The translations under genes were made by a program, and so were the position numbers. Shown in pieces: positions 48,701-57,818 of a stretch of DNA of 64,000 nucleotides (the first letter of the stretch is position 1; the number at the start of each line of letters is the position of its first letter). Below the pieces are notes generated by a model. That model searched no databases. It was given only the letters and a program-made list of their open reading frames with translations, and was not told the DNA's origin. Source of the DNA: Branchiostoma floridae (Eukaryota; Chordata; Leptocardii; Amphioxiformes; Branchiostomatidae); assembly GCF_000003815.2 (NCBI RefSeq), contig NC_049993.1, positions 4,845,167 to 4,909,166 of the forward strand, read 5' to 3'.

Positions 48701-51700
48701 GTACTCACTGTCACCCAACAGGGTGGTAGCCAGGGAGTGGCGCCCCTGCCATGGAGGAGCCAGTCACAAAATTAGGCTTCTTACGTTAACTACAAGCAGC
48801 AGACACTGTTATTTGGTTCTTGGTGAAACCATTTTATGATTAAACAGATGGAAGTGATAGCAAAAGTTATTGGACTGTACATGTGGTACTCTACTCTGTC
48901 AACCTGTATTTAAGGCCTTCAGGTCTGGCATCTGAGGGAGCTAACTGACCAGTGGGATAAAAATTTAGAAAAAAAATATGTGTAGAGACAGTAAAAAAAT
49001 TGTAGAAAAAATGGTGACTCTTAGATATCATTACATAACCTCCCTATATAATCCATTTTATACTGTCTATTAAACTGCATTCCTTATTCTGTACCAAACC
49101 CTCAGAAAATGTAAACAGTAACATCAAATTTAGTGATCAGCTTACTCTACTATACACATTCCCAGCATGGGCTGAACTTTGTAACATAATTTGTACTTTA
49201 TACTACGACCTATTGATTATAAAAGAACACCTTTTGCCGGTACATTGATAGATATTGGTACTCACTGTCACCCAACAGGGTGGTAGCCAGGGAGTGGCGA
49301 CCCTGCCATGGAGGAGCCAGTCACAAAATTAGGCTTCTTAGGTTAACGACAAACAGCTGTTAATTAGTCCCAGGTGATTATTGTGTTATAAGTCTTACCA
49401 GGTAAATGCTACTCTTACAGCCTTATCTTATATTAGAACATTTACATAAACGACTCCCAGTGAATCCCCCAACCTTTTAACACCTTACCAATTTACCATC
49501 AGAAAGACAAGCCATGTTCTATTCCTGCTGTGATGATCCTACAATTAATAAACTAATTTGTATGTAATCTTATGTAGAATAGAGAAGAAATATGTGTAAT
49601 ATTACAAATTGATATGACTTGGAAATTGACATGTATTTTGCGCTGTATATCACATGCTTTTGATTTCTGTGTCACAATTTTGTACCTTTTGGTATTGTGA
49701 AATACAATATTTACTTTAAAGCCATGTCTAATTATAAGTATATATACCATGTGCATGTTAAAGATTTTCGTGCTGCATACTTTGTGCATGTCACATGTTA
49801 TCTGACTTCTGTGTCACACAGTACAATTTTGTACATTCTCATATTGTGAAATACAACTTGTGCATTAAACACATGTCTAATTATAAGTGTATATATACCA
49901 TATGCATGTAAAATATTTTTGCTCTGCATACTTTGTGCATGTCATACAGTCACATACTATCTGACACAGTCACAGTTTTGTACAGTTTGGTATTGTGCAA
50001 TGCAATATTTTCATTAAAACATGTCTAATGATGATTGTATCTATACTGTGTGTATGTTTAACATTTTGTGCTGCATACGTTTGCGCTGCATCACATTCTA
50101 TATGACTTCTGTATCACAACTTGTACAATACATGGGATTGTCAACTGGTAAATCATTGTCTCTGTTTTTACTTGGTAATCATTTATTTTTGGGCCATGAT
50201 ACAATACAATTTCTGGCATTAATACAAGGAGCAGAAGAGCATTAATGCACGGAGTGAAGTGAGTTAATTCACTTCAGGTATGCAAATGTGAGAATATGTG
50301 TGTATGTATGATCGTGTCATCACCCCAAAGGTTTTTAAATCAATATTCTGTCAGGCTACACCAGTGTTCCTGTACGATATTCTGTCAGGCTACACCAGTG
50401 TTCCTGTACGATATTCTGTCAGGCTACACCAGTGTTCCTGTACGATATTCTGTCAGGCTACACCACTGTTCCTGTACGATATTCTGTCAGGCTACACCAC
50501 TGTTCCTGTACGATATTCTGTCAGGCTACACCAGTGTGGCCTGTACGATATTCTGTCAGGCTACACCAGTGTGGCCTGTACGATATTCTGTCAGGCTACA
50601 CCAGTGTGGCCTGTACGATATTCTGTCAGGCTACACCAAGTTCCTGTACGACATTCTGTCAGTCTACACCAGTGTTCTTGTTCGGGCCTTAAACAACTGA
50701 GTTGCACTGGCGTGTGTGGGGGTGGGAGGGGGTTGGTGTCGCTTGACATATGCAAGGTAGAAAATTAACACTAAGTCTTGTTGTAGTCGATCAACATCTT
50801 ACAAGAGGCTACGTCGCTGATTGGGTGTTGAAAAGGCCAATTAAGTGTTGAAACGGCAATTGCCATTCGTCTTTGGCTATGAAAACCCTTAACCATGGAA
50901 TATGTAGGTGAGGTGGGAAAGGGAACTGTTTACCATTTATCAAAGCAAGTTTTCCTATGTTAACTATAGGGGTTTGCTGCAATTCTCCGCCCCACCATTT
51001 TTAGTTCAAAAGCTGCATTCTAAACAGATCTTTTTCAAAGCATGCTTGCAGTGGAGAAGCCAGAAACAAAGAAGATCTTACCAATACTGCATCTCCCTGT
51101 GCTCGCCGCCTGGTATAATGAACGGGTACGGCACGTACATGGAGGAGTGCCGCTCTGGGTAGTCTCTGACGTCACGGCTGACCTAAAGCACCATTAACAG
51201 AACATGGATTTGTTTCGTGTTGATACAACATCAGGGTATCAGTAATATCTTAATGACTGATAATGACTTTAAAGCTATCTCGGTTAGCTAAATTGGCATT
51301 TTGACCTTCCACTGTTTTCTTATTAATGAATTAAGAACGAATGGAGCCGTAACGAATGTTGATAGATGGGCATAAAAGAATTCTAAATCTGATTTTTTTG
51401 GGGAGCAAATTGATGACGTCATCATTTTTATTGCCTCTGATATGATTTTTTTCTATGACAAAACACAGCACTTTGGTACATACCACTGTAATGAAACTTC
51501 GTATTTCGTTGCATAATGATGAAAGCTACAAACGGTTGCGCAAACTGATATCTAGTAACGATCTGTAGTTATTAAGAATTAATTTTTTTCAATTAGATGA
51601 AAACAAACATTTTCTAATTACTACAGATCATTAGTAGATATCATTTGTAACACCGGGAGTCAGGAAAGTCCTATACTGCTCGGATGCGATCCCAGGAGCT

Positions 51701-54700
51701 AGATTAGGACAGAACTTTGGCTACGCTCAACCCAGCGCGACTTTGGCAGGGAAGTGGTCAGGAGTAAAGTCGTGGGAAGGTCCTGAATGTGCGACAGGGC
51801 TTAACCATTCAACATGGCGGATGCTGACAACCTAATCCAGTTTACAATTAATCTATTTCCTTGAGGAAAGTCTGAAACACCATCTTATGACGGTCCTAAA
51901 GTGATTACAACTATTTAAGAAAGTGCAGATGTTTACCCTTTTGGAAAGCTTCTTCCACAAGCCGTGGAGGTCCTCTGCCCACTCTCTGTAGCTCTCATCC
52001 CTGATGCCGTTCAGGAAAGCGGGTCTGCAACAGGTAATTAAAATTCTTAAAATATGTTCCGTACGAAAAGGATGAATTTCCTTGTCCATGACACCCGCAA
52101 AGATTGATGTATCAAACTTTGTTGATATCCATGCGAACGATCATTCGAAGACTAACAACGATTTTAAGAAACTATAATTCTTAAGCCACTAGAAATCCCT
52201 GTACCATGGTACGCCAAGGAAAATGAAAAGAACTGGGATGATGAGAAAATCACAGGTCACAGCAACTATGTAACCCCAGGGTGACAGACTGAATAAAAGT
52301 TCTAAATGGGAACTATGCCGCTCCAAGCGTCTTACCGAGGGACGACTTTGGTACGAAAGATGTCAGTGGCATGAGGAATGAGTCCTCTCTACTTTACATA
52401 GCAACTAAGTTTAACCTCCAACATGGCGGCTGCTAAGTGACGTTGTAGTCACGTGGGTGGAAACACCCCATAGCCGTGCGCTCACCTCTCCTGCCAGTCG
52501 GACGGCTCCCAGTCCTCCAGCTCGGCGCCCGGTCCGGAGAACCACTGCGACACGAACCGACGCATCACCTCCCGGGACCGGATATCCTGGCCCCGGGCCC
52601 GCATGTTGTCAAACGCCCCCAAGATGTCCTCTGTCATGACAAACACAGGTTAGTAAAAACAATGTAGCATTTACCAGGCTCCACAGGTCGCTGGAAAAAA
52701 TAGTAGAAATAGGCCAAATAAGACAGAAAACACGCCAGAGGAGTTGGTTGGCCGAGGAGTACAGTTTGCAACCTAAGGTCTAACTCCTATGGCGTGTTTT
52801 CTGTCTCATTTGGTCAATTTCTACTATTTTAGTACTTTTTTCCAGCGACCTGTGGTGCCTGGTAGAGGCTAAGAACAGTGAAACTATCAAGACCAATCCC
52901 ATGGGGTGTGGAAACTTTCTGGGAGGGGACAGGGAAACAGATGAGTGTCGTCTCCAAGCAGATCTTTTGTGGGAAGATCGATTGTTAGTGTGTCTGAAAA
53001 ATAGGGCAGTCAAGAAACTTTACGATCTTCCGAACGTAACGCTACTTCATGTTTATCCGCGGGGTAACCTATATTCGTTAACGTTGTTTCTAAAAACGGT
53101 ATTTAGGGATATGAAGTCGATAGACTGTGGTTTCAAGTTGCAATGTTTTCAAGATATTGCTGTTTGAAACCACCGTCCGTTTGACACCCTGATTTTGTAA
53201 ACAACGGATATATGTTACCCCGCGGATAAAGGTGAACTAGCGTTACATTTGGCTGGAGATTAACGCCTCTTCAGACCTGCTGCCTGGTCATCTTCCCTCT
53301 TGTCGTGATATACCAGCTCGGACTTATTGGGATCTGTTCAGGAATGTCGCTCCTGACGTGAACTGTCTAAAGTCGGCCCGTCATTGCTACATACCACATT
53401 GCTGTGTGAATGTTTGATAGAAGATGTGGTGTGACATGGGTTGAACAGTTGGACATGCGCGCCATGCGAAATGTGCCACACCCCTCTCTCCATAATCTCC
53501 AAGCAGATGTTGTTGAGAGGGCCACGGAACATAATAACGCGACGTTTGATCACCTTGTTTTTTTAACACTGAATACTGAATACTCCCTAGTAACAAAGAA
53601 AATCCCGGAAAAAAACTTATTTAACACAATGGAACTGTTAAAATGTTACTTAAGACAACGCACCTGGGGAAGACTTCATGCTCATATCGACGAATGTTTT
53701 GGAGTCCTTGAAGACCCGTGTGGACTGTACGGCGTTCAGGAGGGCTCCGTAGCAGTAAACAGGGCTGTGGGGAGGGGACGGGTAAAGACAGTTCAGTATT
53801 TGAAAGCTGTACTTGTAATGAGTACTAGGACTTTTAATGGTTTCAAAGGATCTGGGCAAGAGAATCCAATTCTTGGGTCTTCTAGGCTAACGTCACATTT
53901 CACCTGGGCCAGGCCAGATTGTTTGTGGAAACGAAAAATAGAAACGTACACGTAAGAATATACACAACTATTCTCTTTGCTAATATCTGCTGGGGCCGTC
54001 TTACACGTTGCATACAGTTGCCCCTGTAGGACTAGTGCGCCAGTGGACGAGAGGGTGGAGAAGGACATGCACACCCCTCCTTCACCTTAAAAACTCAAGT
54101 GCAGGCCAGGCAGACGGGTCTGTCTACCATTGTCTTCCGAGACAGACGGATGTCAAAACAAAACAACTATTCTCTTTACACTATTCTCTGTAGTTTGGTA
54201 TTATGTAGTTTGCTTTTATATCATCATACATTTCGTTCCCGAAAGCTACCCGGCCGGGCCTCTGTTTGGAGATGTGACGTAGGCCCAAGAGTAAATTTCA
54301 CATTAGCGCAAGCTTTTTCTGGGGTTCAATAATGCGAAATGAAGTGGATTTTGTTGACTGTCCCTTAAAGCCGATCATTGAAGAAAAGATCAGTTCAGGG
54401 TGACCCTGTGTGAGTTATATATATAGATCTACATCTTTAGCCCAACTAGTAATTACTGTACACGACAACCCAGTCACTCTAGTATGCGGACACGATGTCA
54501 GAACTTTCACGGTTCCTAGAATGATGTGTAAAGTGTAGGATCAAACACTCAATAGTTTCCTCTTAGAAAATGTCATCTATTGTCATCATATATGTGTATT
54601 TAGAAGTTTGTGCACGCCTTTCAAATATATTCATGGTCTATAGTAGCATAGATGACTTAAAGGCACTTGGGTCTTCAAATATCGCATATGTTTCATATGA

Positions 54701-56608
54701 ACTACATTACTCTATTAACTAAAGAACTTAGTCAAAGAGCATGAACTGTTTCGGTAAATAGAAATCTTCTTTATTTAACACCATTTTCATCTCCTCGCCA
54801 TTGTTATTCTCTTTACCACCATACCATGGTACCAGGACCATTATTCCTATCTCACCTTACAGACATATTTCTGAATGGTCCATAGGGTTTCACAACGTTT
54901 TAAGATGAGATTTGGAAGAGACTTAAGTCACGCTTAAGAATGTCGTGATGTCTGGTGCGTTCCCTAACAGGGCCTGACCTTGACTTGACCTCTGCGTGCC
55001 GCGTCCTTTATGCAAACAGACAATAACATACGTCATCACGCAGGCACGACAAGGTCAAAGTCAAGGGTACCTACCACTAGGGCGTCAACATCGCCTCTTA
55101 AAGTCAACCATGAATTTCCCCTATTTTGTACAGACGGAAGAAACATCGGACTGGTTGTTTCTTGACCCATACATGAACTAAGAATCGAACGTCTAAAGGA
55201 AAGTGGATCCGTCTGAGAATGGCGCGGAAAGAGATTTCTGCTTCGGGAAGATGTAACGTTAATCCAGCTTGGGAGATTAATAGAATCAACACTATTTCCT
55301 GCAGTACAATGTGAACTAGTCAGAATTGCCCTGAAGAAGGTGACAGACGGTCACCGAAACGTCGGTGAGAATGAAGCATTGGTTGTGTAAAAAGAGTCTC
55401 TTTATTTAGAATCAACACTGAGTTGAAAACGAGAGGTTAATCGCCAGTTTCTGAATGGCACCGCTTAATAGAAATTTCAGAAAACAGAGAAGGGACTAGA
55501 ACAGCGTGTTGAATTGTGCTTCCAACGAAAGTTCAGAACAAAAATGCATTCCGCCGTATGATGGATAAAGATGTTATATCTGAAATGGAATACCAAAAAT
55601 AAACTTCTCTGAACCAGTTTCAATTCTGTAGCTTTGACCAAAGCCATTTGCACAGTTGCCTCTTCTCTCACATAGTCACGAGACTATAGTCATTGGAAAT
55701 AAGGTTCTGTCCCAAGTTAATCTACTGTCACACATCTTTCCAATGAATTTGCTCCGACCACTCCCCAACCAAAGAAGGTCCTGGGTTGGGAGGCGCCTTG
55801 AATCGATCCTATCCTAGCTCCAGTCTGCTCCTTCGATCCGTTCGCCTCCAAGTAGAAGATGACTTTTCACAACATTAGAATTCTATAGTTGGCTGGCAAA
55901 CGACATTTAAAGACAACCTCGCCGTCGCAACCACAGAAGACCACGAGCACGACTAAGTTCCAACCATGGTCTGGAGAAGGTCGGGAGTCAGTGGTTTGCT
56001 CTGTGTGACATGTACAAGGGCTAGCTTTAAATAGACGACCGTACTTGATCTAGCATGTCTGAGGATTCAGTAGGTTGTTCTGAAAGAACACGACCATTGA
56101 CTGGCGCTCGTTTGGATTGTCTACAGGACGTCGGTACGGTAAGTACAGGTGTCCTGGCGAGAATAAACTTTACGCAGGAATCAAAACAAAACTTGTTCGG
56201 TGGTTCATGTCTGCTCACCTTAACGACGAAATAGTGGTGTATTATCTACACTGCTATTAATATTGGTGATTAAGACATAAAGATAAGCTAAAGAGATGTT
56301 ACATAATACTTAATTTATCCTGTATTGCAACATAAGTTGGGTACATACAAATGTATTCATATACCTAGCCAGGACTGGCCTATCGAAAACGCGTCGGTCC
56401 CTTCTTCATTATTGTTGCGAATATCAAGTTTCAAGCTTCATCTACATCGTGCATGATAGCAAACATCATCGTAAACCTACCTGTCACAGGCAGGTATATC
56501 TCTTAGCGCCGTGCCATCCTGGTCGTCTCCCCCTGAAATCCACCTCTGAGCCCGGCAGGAACACAGACAGGCCGCCGCCAAGACCGCGAACACAAGTCCC
56601 CCCGCCAT
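24702..56608 (-). CDS. Trehalase-like GH37 protein with altered active site, 15 exons
   Basis: Minus-strand exons: 56481-56608, 53664-53764, 52486-52630, 51937-52024, 51082-51182, 29308-29400, 28945-29086, 28536-28636, 28350-28399, 27851-28051, 27261-27393, 26779-26875, 25896-26123, 25310-25360, 24702-24860. Phases agree at every junction and give 605 residues (human TREH 583). Residues 1-20 are a signal peptide; the end (TALLLIACLVSVLLTKL) is a GPI-type signal, so the protein should be cell-surface. It aligns with trehalase over its full length (YCYGALL, FKDSKTFVDM, VPGGGRVY, RSGPPLL, ESGWEFSSRW, VPVDLNA, GAWFDYDL, GYGWTNGV). Family members hydrolyse trehalose to glucose, but key positions differ: PGGRF is PGGEH (E181), the catalytic acid Asp is E336, the base Glu is D535, and the Gly-rich lid is replaced by ITRRRPRNSDEEVK. 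It may be inactive or act on something else. Intron 5 contains a PP2C gene on the plus strand. Confidence 0.93.
25141..25284. repeat. Snapback inverted repeat
   Basis: AGCCTGGTTTCCAGCC...CTTCTGTCCTC and the inverse GAGGACAGAAGAG...GGATACCAGGCT form an imperfect hairpin about 144 bases long. It lies in the last intron region of the trehalase-like gene, close to exon 14. Confidence 0.7.
30057..43977 (+). CDS. PP2C-type Ser/Thr phosphatase, PPM1E/PPM1F-like
   Basis: Exons 30057-30134, 30816-31138, 33644-33770, 39697-39833 and 42714-43977 have GT/AG borders and consistent phases and give 642 residues. The catalytic domain (about 1-255) has the PPM motifs in order: YMEDRH (E19, D20), VCDGHGG (D38, G39), AGTTA, WVGDSQ (D114), SVSRSLGD (about 165-172), GSDGFFD (D202) and DNITIMV (D246). 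These aspartates bind the two catalytic metal ions. The wording TGTEEYLVLGSDGFFD and IDNITIMVCFFRKHL is closest, from memory, to PPM1E/PPM1F (POPX, CaM kinase and PAK phosphatases), not PPM1D. Residues about 270-560 are acidic then Pro/Ser-rich and likely disordered; the end is strongly basic (KPKKKKNIIRRALKSGKKRG), a possible nuclear localisation signal. An in-frame upstream ATG at 29973 could extend the start. The gene is nested in an intron of the trehalase-like gene. Confidence 0.88.
32113..32480. repeat. MITE with GGCCACACCAATTTAAT ends (copy 2), TTA duplication
   Basis: Same family as 9344-9704, interior inverted. TTA at 32110-32112 and 32481-32483. It lies in PP2C intron 2. Confidence 0.88.
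32661..33192. repeat. Inverted-repeat transposon interrupted by an assembly gap
   Basis: TACCCCCCTCACATTAGGCG at the left and CGCCTAATGTGAGGGGGGTA at the right are inverted. The arms continue about 75 bases through GACGAGTCTGCGAGCTC and GAGGCATGACCCTGATG. TTA flanks both sides (32658-32660, 33193-33195). The arms surround the 100-N gap, which probably reflects failed assembly of the hairpin or a nearby identical copy. Confidence 0.85.
33014..33113. other. Assembly gap (100 N)
   Basis: Exactly 100 N, a conventional placeholder, so true length is unknown. It falls in PP2C intron 2 and does not affect the exon models. Confidence 0.99.
33809..34241. repeat. hAT-type MITE, 433 bp, TSD GTCAGAAT
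   Basis: TAGGGCTGGGTATCGGTAC at the left, GTACCGGTACCCAGCCCTA at the right, and a perfect 8-base duplication GTCAGAAT at 33801-33808 and 34242-34249. It lies 38 bases downstream of PP2C exon 3. The interior has repeats of GGACCTG. Confidence 0.92.
34399..39471. mobile_element. 5.07-kb inverted-repeat DNA transposon with CGTCAG-rich ends
   Basis: The left end CAGCGGCGATCGCG is followed by ATAGTTAACACCCGTCA; the right end is the inverse, TGACGGGTGTTAACTAT then GGCGTGAACGCCGCTG. TA lies on both sides. About 150 bases inside each end are packed with CGTCAG/GACGCGTCAG words. The interior has no frame that I recognise as a transposase (longest about 98 codons), direct repeats near 36600-36905 and 36910-37170 (both with CCGCCGGCTT and AGTTCTGTTG), and a TTTATTGCAC LINE-type tail at about 37660-37690. 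It is therefore probably non-autonomous. It fills most of PP2C intron 3. Confidence 0.75.
40224..40576. repeat. hAT-type MITE, 353 bp, TSD TGTGGTGT
   Basis: Second copy of the 21457-21818 family with ends CAGGGCTCTAGACAGC and GCTGGCTAGAGCCCTG and a perfect 8-base duplication TGTGGTGT at 40216-40223 and 40577-40584. Confidence 0.92.
40917..41257. repeat. MITE with CAGGGCTCGAAAT ends and 5-bp CCATT duplication
   Basis: CAGGGCTCGAAATACCACC and GTATTTCGAGCCCTG are inverted; CCATT lies at 40912-40916 and 41258-41262. The interior carries many copies of TGCAGGT and ACCTGCAC, which form hairpins. It lies in PP2C intron 4. Confidence 0.8.
41834..42019. repeat. Snapback MITE, CTCTACCAGGCT ends (copy 1)
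   Basis: The left arm (CAGGTCGCGGGAAAAATAGT, then TTGGACAAA) and the right arm (TTTGTCCAATTTCTATTATT, then CGACC) are inverted around AGTTAGCTAACC...GGTTAGCGACCCAGCTAACT. A related copy is at 52671-52869. Confidence 0.75.
44180..45296. repeat. Tandem array, about 375-bp unit, three copies
   Basis: The landmark CAATTTGGAACTTTTGTGAC recurs at about 44190, 44566 and 44938; the copies are close to identical. It lies just downstream of the PP2C stop codon and contains only short incidental frames. Confidence 0.9.
45470..47430. repeat. About 2-kb element with long inverted ends around a 342-bp tandem array
   Basis: Left 45475-45607 (AACTCTGAAGTCTTTTGTGA, GATCAAACTAGTTCAGACTAG, GTGGAATCTACTCAGG) is repeated in inverse at 47289-47427. 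Between them the unit beginning GACTGACTGTAGTGGACTGG recurs at about 45746, 46088 and 46456 (period 342-368), and AGGGCAGGGTCTAAG words follow to about 46870. Confidence 0.8.
47690..49350. repeat. Tandem array, about 490-555-bp unit, four starts
   Basis: GGTACTCACTGTCACCCAAC recurs at about 47706, 48199, 48702 and 49256, each followed by CAGGGTGG...AGCC and GACCCTGCCATGGAGGAGCC. The phrase TTGGTTCTTGGTGAAACC is shared with the element to its left. Confidence 0.9.
49555..50110. repeat. Degenerate tandem array, about 150-bp unit
   Basis: The word set CATGTCTAAT(TAT)AA, GTGCATGT and GTCACA..TTTTGTACA recurs roughly four times. Diverged and AT-rich. Confidence 0.6.
50339..50690. repeat. 34-35-bp minisatellite
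   Basis: About ten copies of a unit ATATTCTGTCAGGCTACACC followed by AGTGTTCCTGTACG or AGTGTGGCCTGTACG. It gives overlapping open frames in several phases that are not genes. Confidence 0.95.
51538..51650. repeat. Small snapback inverted repeat
   Basis: AACTGATATCTAGTAACGATCTGTAG at the left pairs imperfectly with CTACAGATCATTAGTAGATATC at the right. It lies between trehalase exons 4 and 5. Confidence 0.6.
52671..52869. repeat. Snapback MITE, TACCAGGCTCCACAGGTCGC ends (copy 2)
   Basis: The inverse GCGACCTGTGGTGCCTGGTA closes the element; inner arms AATAGTAGAAAT...GTGTTTTCTGTCTCA also pair. It is the same family as 41834-42019 and sits about 40 bases from trehalase exon 3. Confidence 0.8.
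53035..53247. repeat. MITE with GTAACGCTA...TAGCGTTAC ends
   Basis: The arms GTTTATCCGCGGGGTAAC and GTTACCCCGCGGATAAA are inverse; the palindrome continues to both ends. It lies between trehalase exons 2 and 3. Confidence 0.8.
55320..55405 (+). mobile_element. Penelope-like element terminal fragment with hammerhead-like core
   Basis: It contains CCCTGAAGAAGGTGACAGAC followed by GGTCACCGAAACGTCGGTG, that is CTGAAGA, a 6-base-pair stem GGTGAC/GTCACC, GAAAC and GTC, then a tail with CTCTTTATTTA. This resembles repeats of Penelope-like retroelements known to encode hammerhead ribozymes. It lies in trehalase intron 1. Confidence 0.5.
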
Positions 56609-57307
56609 ACTTCTCTGTCTCCCGTCAGACCAGCGCCTCCAGCTCACCCTACAAGCCTCACAAACTACTCAACCTCCCTCCGAAGTTGACACTAAAGCCT
56701 TGGGAGGGTTTCGCACCAGTTTGCGAGGGTACGATCCTCACGACGTAAGCCGCGTCGCGATTGGTCGGCGCTACCCTCGCGGCCCGCCGAGATGTTTGCC
56801 TCGGAGTGGCGGTATGTTTGCTCTTCGCGGGATGCTAAGACGCGGCCTTGGAAAACCTGTTTCAGGTCATCCAGATATTCTCTAAAATCAAGGAAAACAA
56901 CGATACCGTTTACAGCCGTGTCATATGTTCAAGCAAATATAAGCACAGAATCTGATTCACATTGAATTGAGTTAGGAATATTGGTAAATTAAAAGAATTG
57001 ATATTCAGTACATACATTTGATGCTGTCTGATAAAATGGGGACAGTTAAAACTCTTGTAATAGAAAATATGGGAAGTCAGTCTCAAGGCTACGAACAGGA
57101 TTTCATTCCGTGTATTTGTGTTTTGGAAATATCGAACCAGTCTACTGCTACTGCTATCGAGGGACCACTCAAGATCTATGCACCTTCAACTCTGCTCTCT
57201 TCTGTAGCATTTCTTTCGACGTTCGAGTGTATTTCTCAGTCATTTTCCCAGTGTATATTTCAACCCTTGAATTCCTCCCTGTCATTCACCTCACTTCTCA
57301 TTCGTGA
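56609..57307. other. Upstream region of the trehalase-like gene
   Basis: GC-richer for the first 250 bases, as expected next to a promoter; GGTCGGCGC and CGCGGCCTTGG words are seen but no motif is assigned. A plus-strand frame at 57018-57344 has no family pattern. Confidence 0.35.
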
Positions 57308-57818
57308 GATCGTCTGGCGCAGCGGCGGGATTTGTGCCTCGTGACCGAGAGGTGGAGAGTTCGAATCCCGCTGCGTGTCACCGATCTTGTACCCTTGGGA
57401 AAGGCACTTTACACGGATTTCCTCACTATACTCAGGTGAAAAATGAGTACCTAGCTTCGGCTAGGGCCGTCCCTCGGATAGGACGTTAAATGGAGGTCCC
57501 GTGTATGGGGAGAGTCACACCCCATGCACGTTAAAGAACCCCCACACGTGCGATGGTGCGGTGTGAGATGGAACAAACCCTTCTGTCTGGAGTTGGTGAT
57601 TCACTTCAAATCACCCGGTTGGAGGCCTGGCGAACCTCCATACCGTATTAGCCAGCGAAAGGGTATATCACCCCGTAAGGGGCGGTATAACCCCGCCGCG
57701 TGTAGACATGTGCGAACATGTGCACATGTGTGTATGGCGGCTTTGAAAAGGTGTTCTTAACACCTGTTTCGCCATACCCTCCAAATGGAGAATCCTAATA
57801 AATAAATAAATAAATAAA
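57308..57818 (+). mobile_element. tRNA-derived SINE
   Basis: A tRNA-like head has box A-like TCTGGCGCAGCGG (57313-57325) and box B-like GAGAGTTCGAATCCC (about 57355-57369). It is followed by a body with GGGAAAGGCACTTTACACG, GGACGTTAAATGGAGGTCCC and CACGTTAAAGAACCCCCACA, and a 3' tail of AATA repeats. These are hallmarks of a pol III-transcribed SINE. A headless copy is at 19012-19288. I do not assign it to a named SINE superfamily. Confidence 0.85.

Larger units (their letters stand above)
29401..51081. other. Intron 5 of the trehalase-like gene (21.7 kb) hosting a nested gene
   Basis: The intron splits a tryptophan codon (TG in exon 5, G in exon 6): exon 5 ends ...HREMQY plus TG and exon 6 opens G then DTYWTVRGLLL, restoring the family pattern W-D-x-Y-W. 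All of the PP2C gene at 30057-43977, several MITEs, the N gap and the tandem arrays at 44-50 kb are inside it. Confidence 0.85.

Noticed and set aside
50296-50768. Three overlapping plus-strand frames with repeated ILSGYTSV/IFCQATPV units
   Set aside because: By-products of a 34-35-base minisatellite; no start context, splice sites or family similarity.
53793-54074. Minus-strand frame near 54 kb as the first trehalase exon
   Set aside because: Its donor phase does not fit exon 2; the exon at 56481-56608 encodes a signal peptide and joins in phase to restore the Cys-x-Ser...Tyr-Cys pattern.
57308-57380. A functional tRNA gene
   Set aside because: Only box A/B-like sequence remains, the cloverleaf does not close, and it is fused to a SINE body with an AATA tail.
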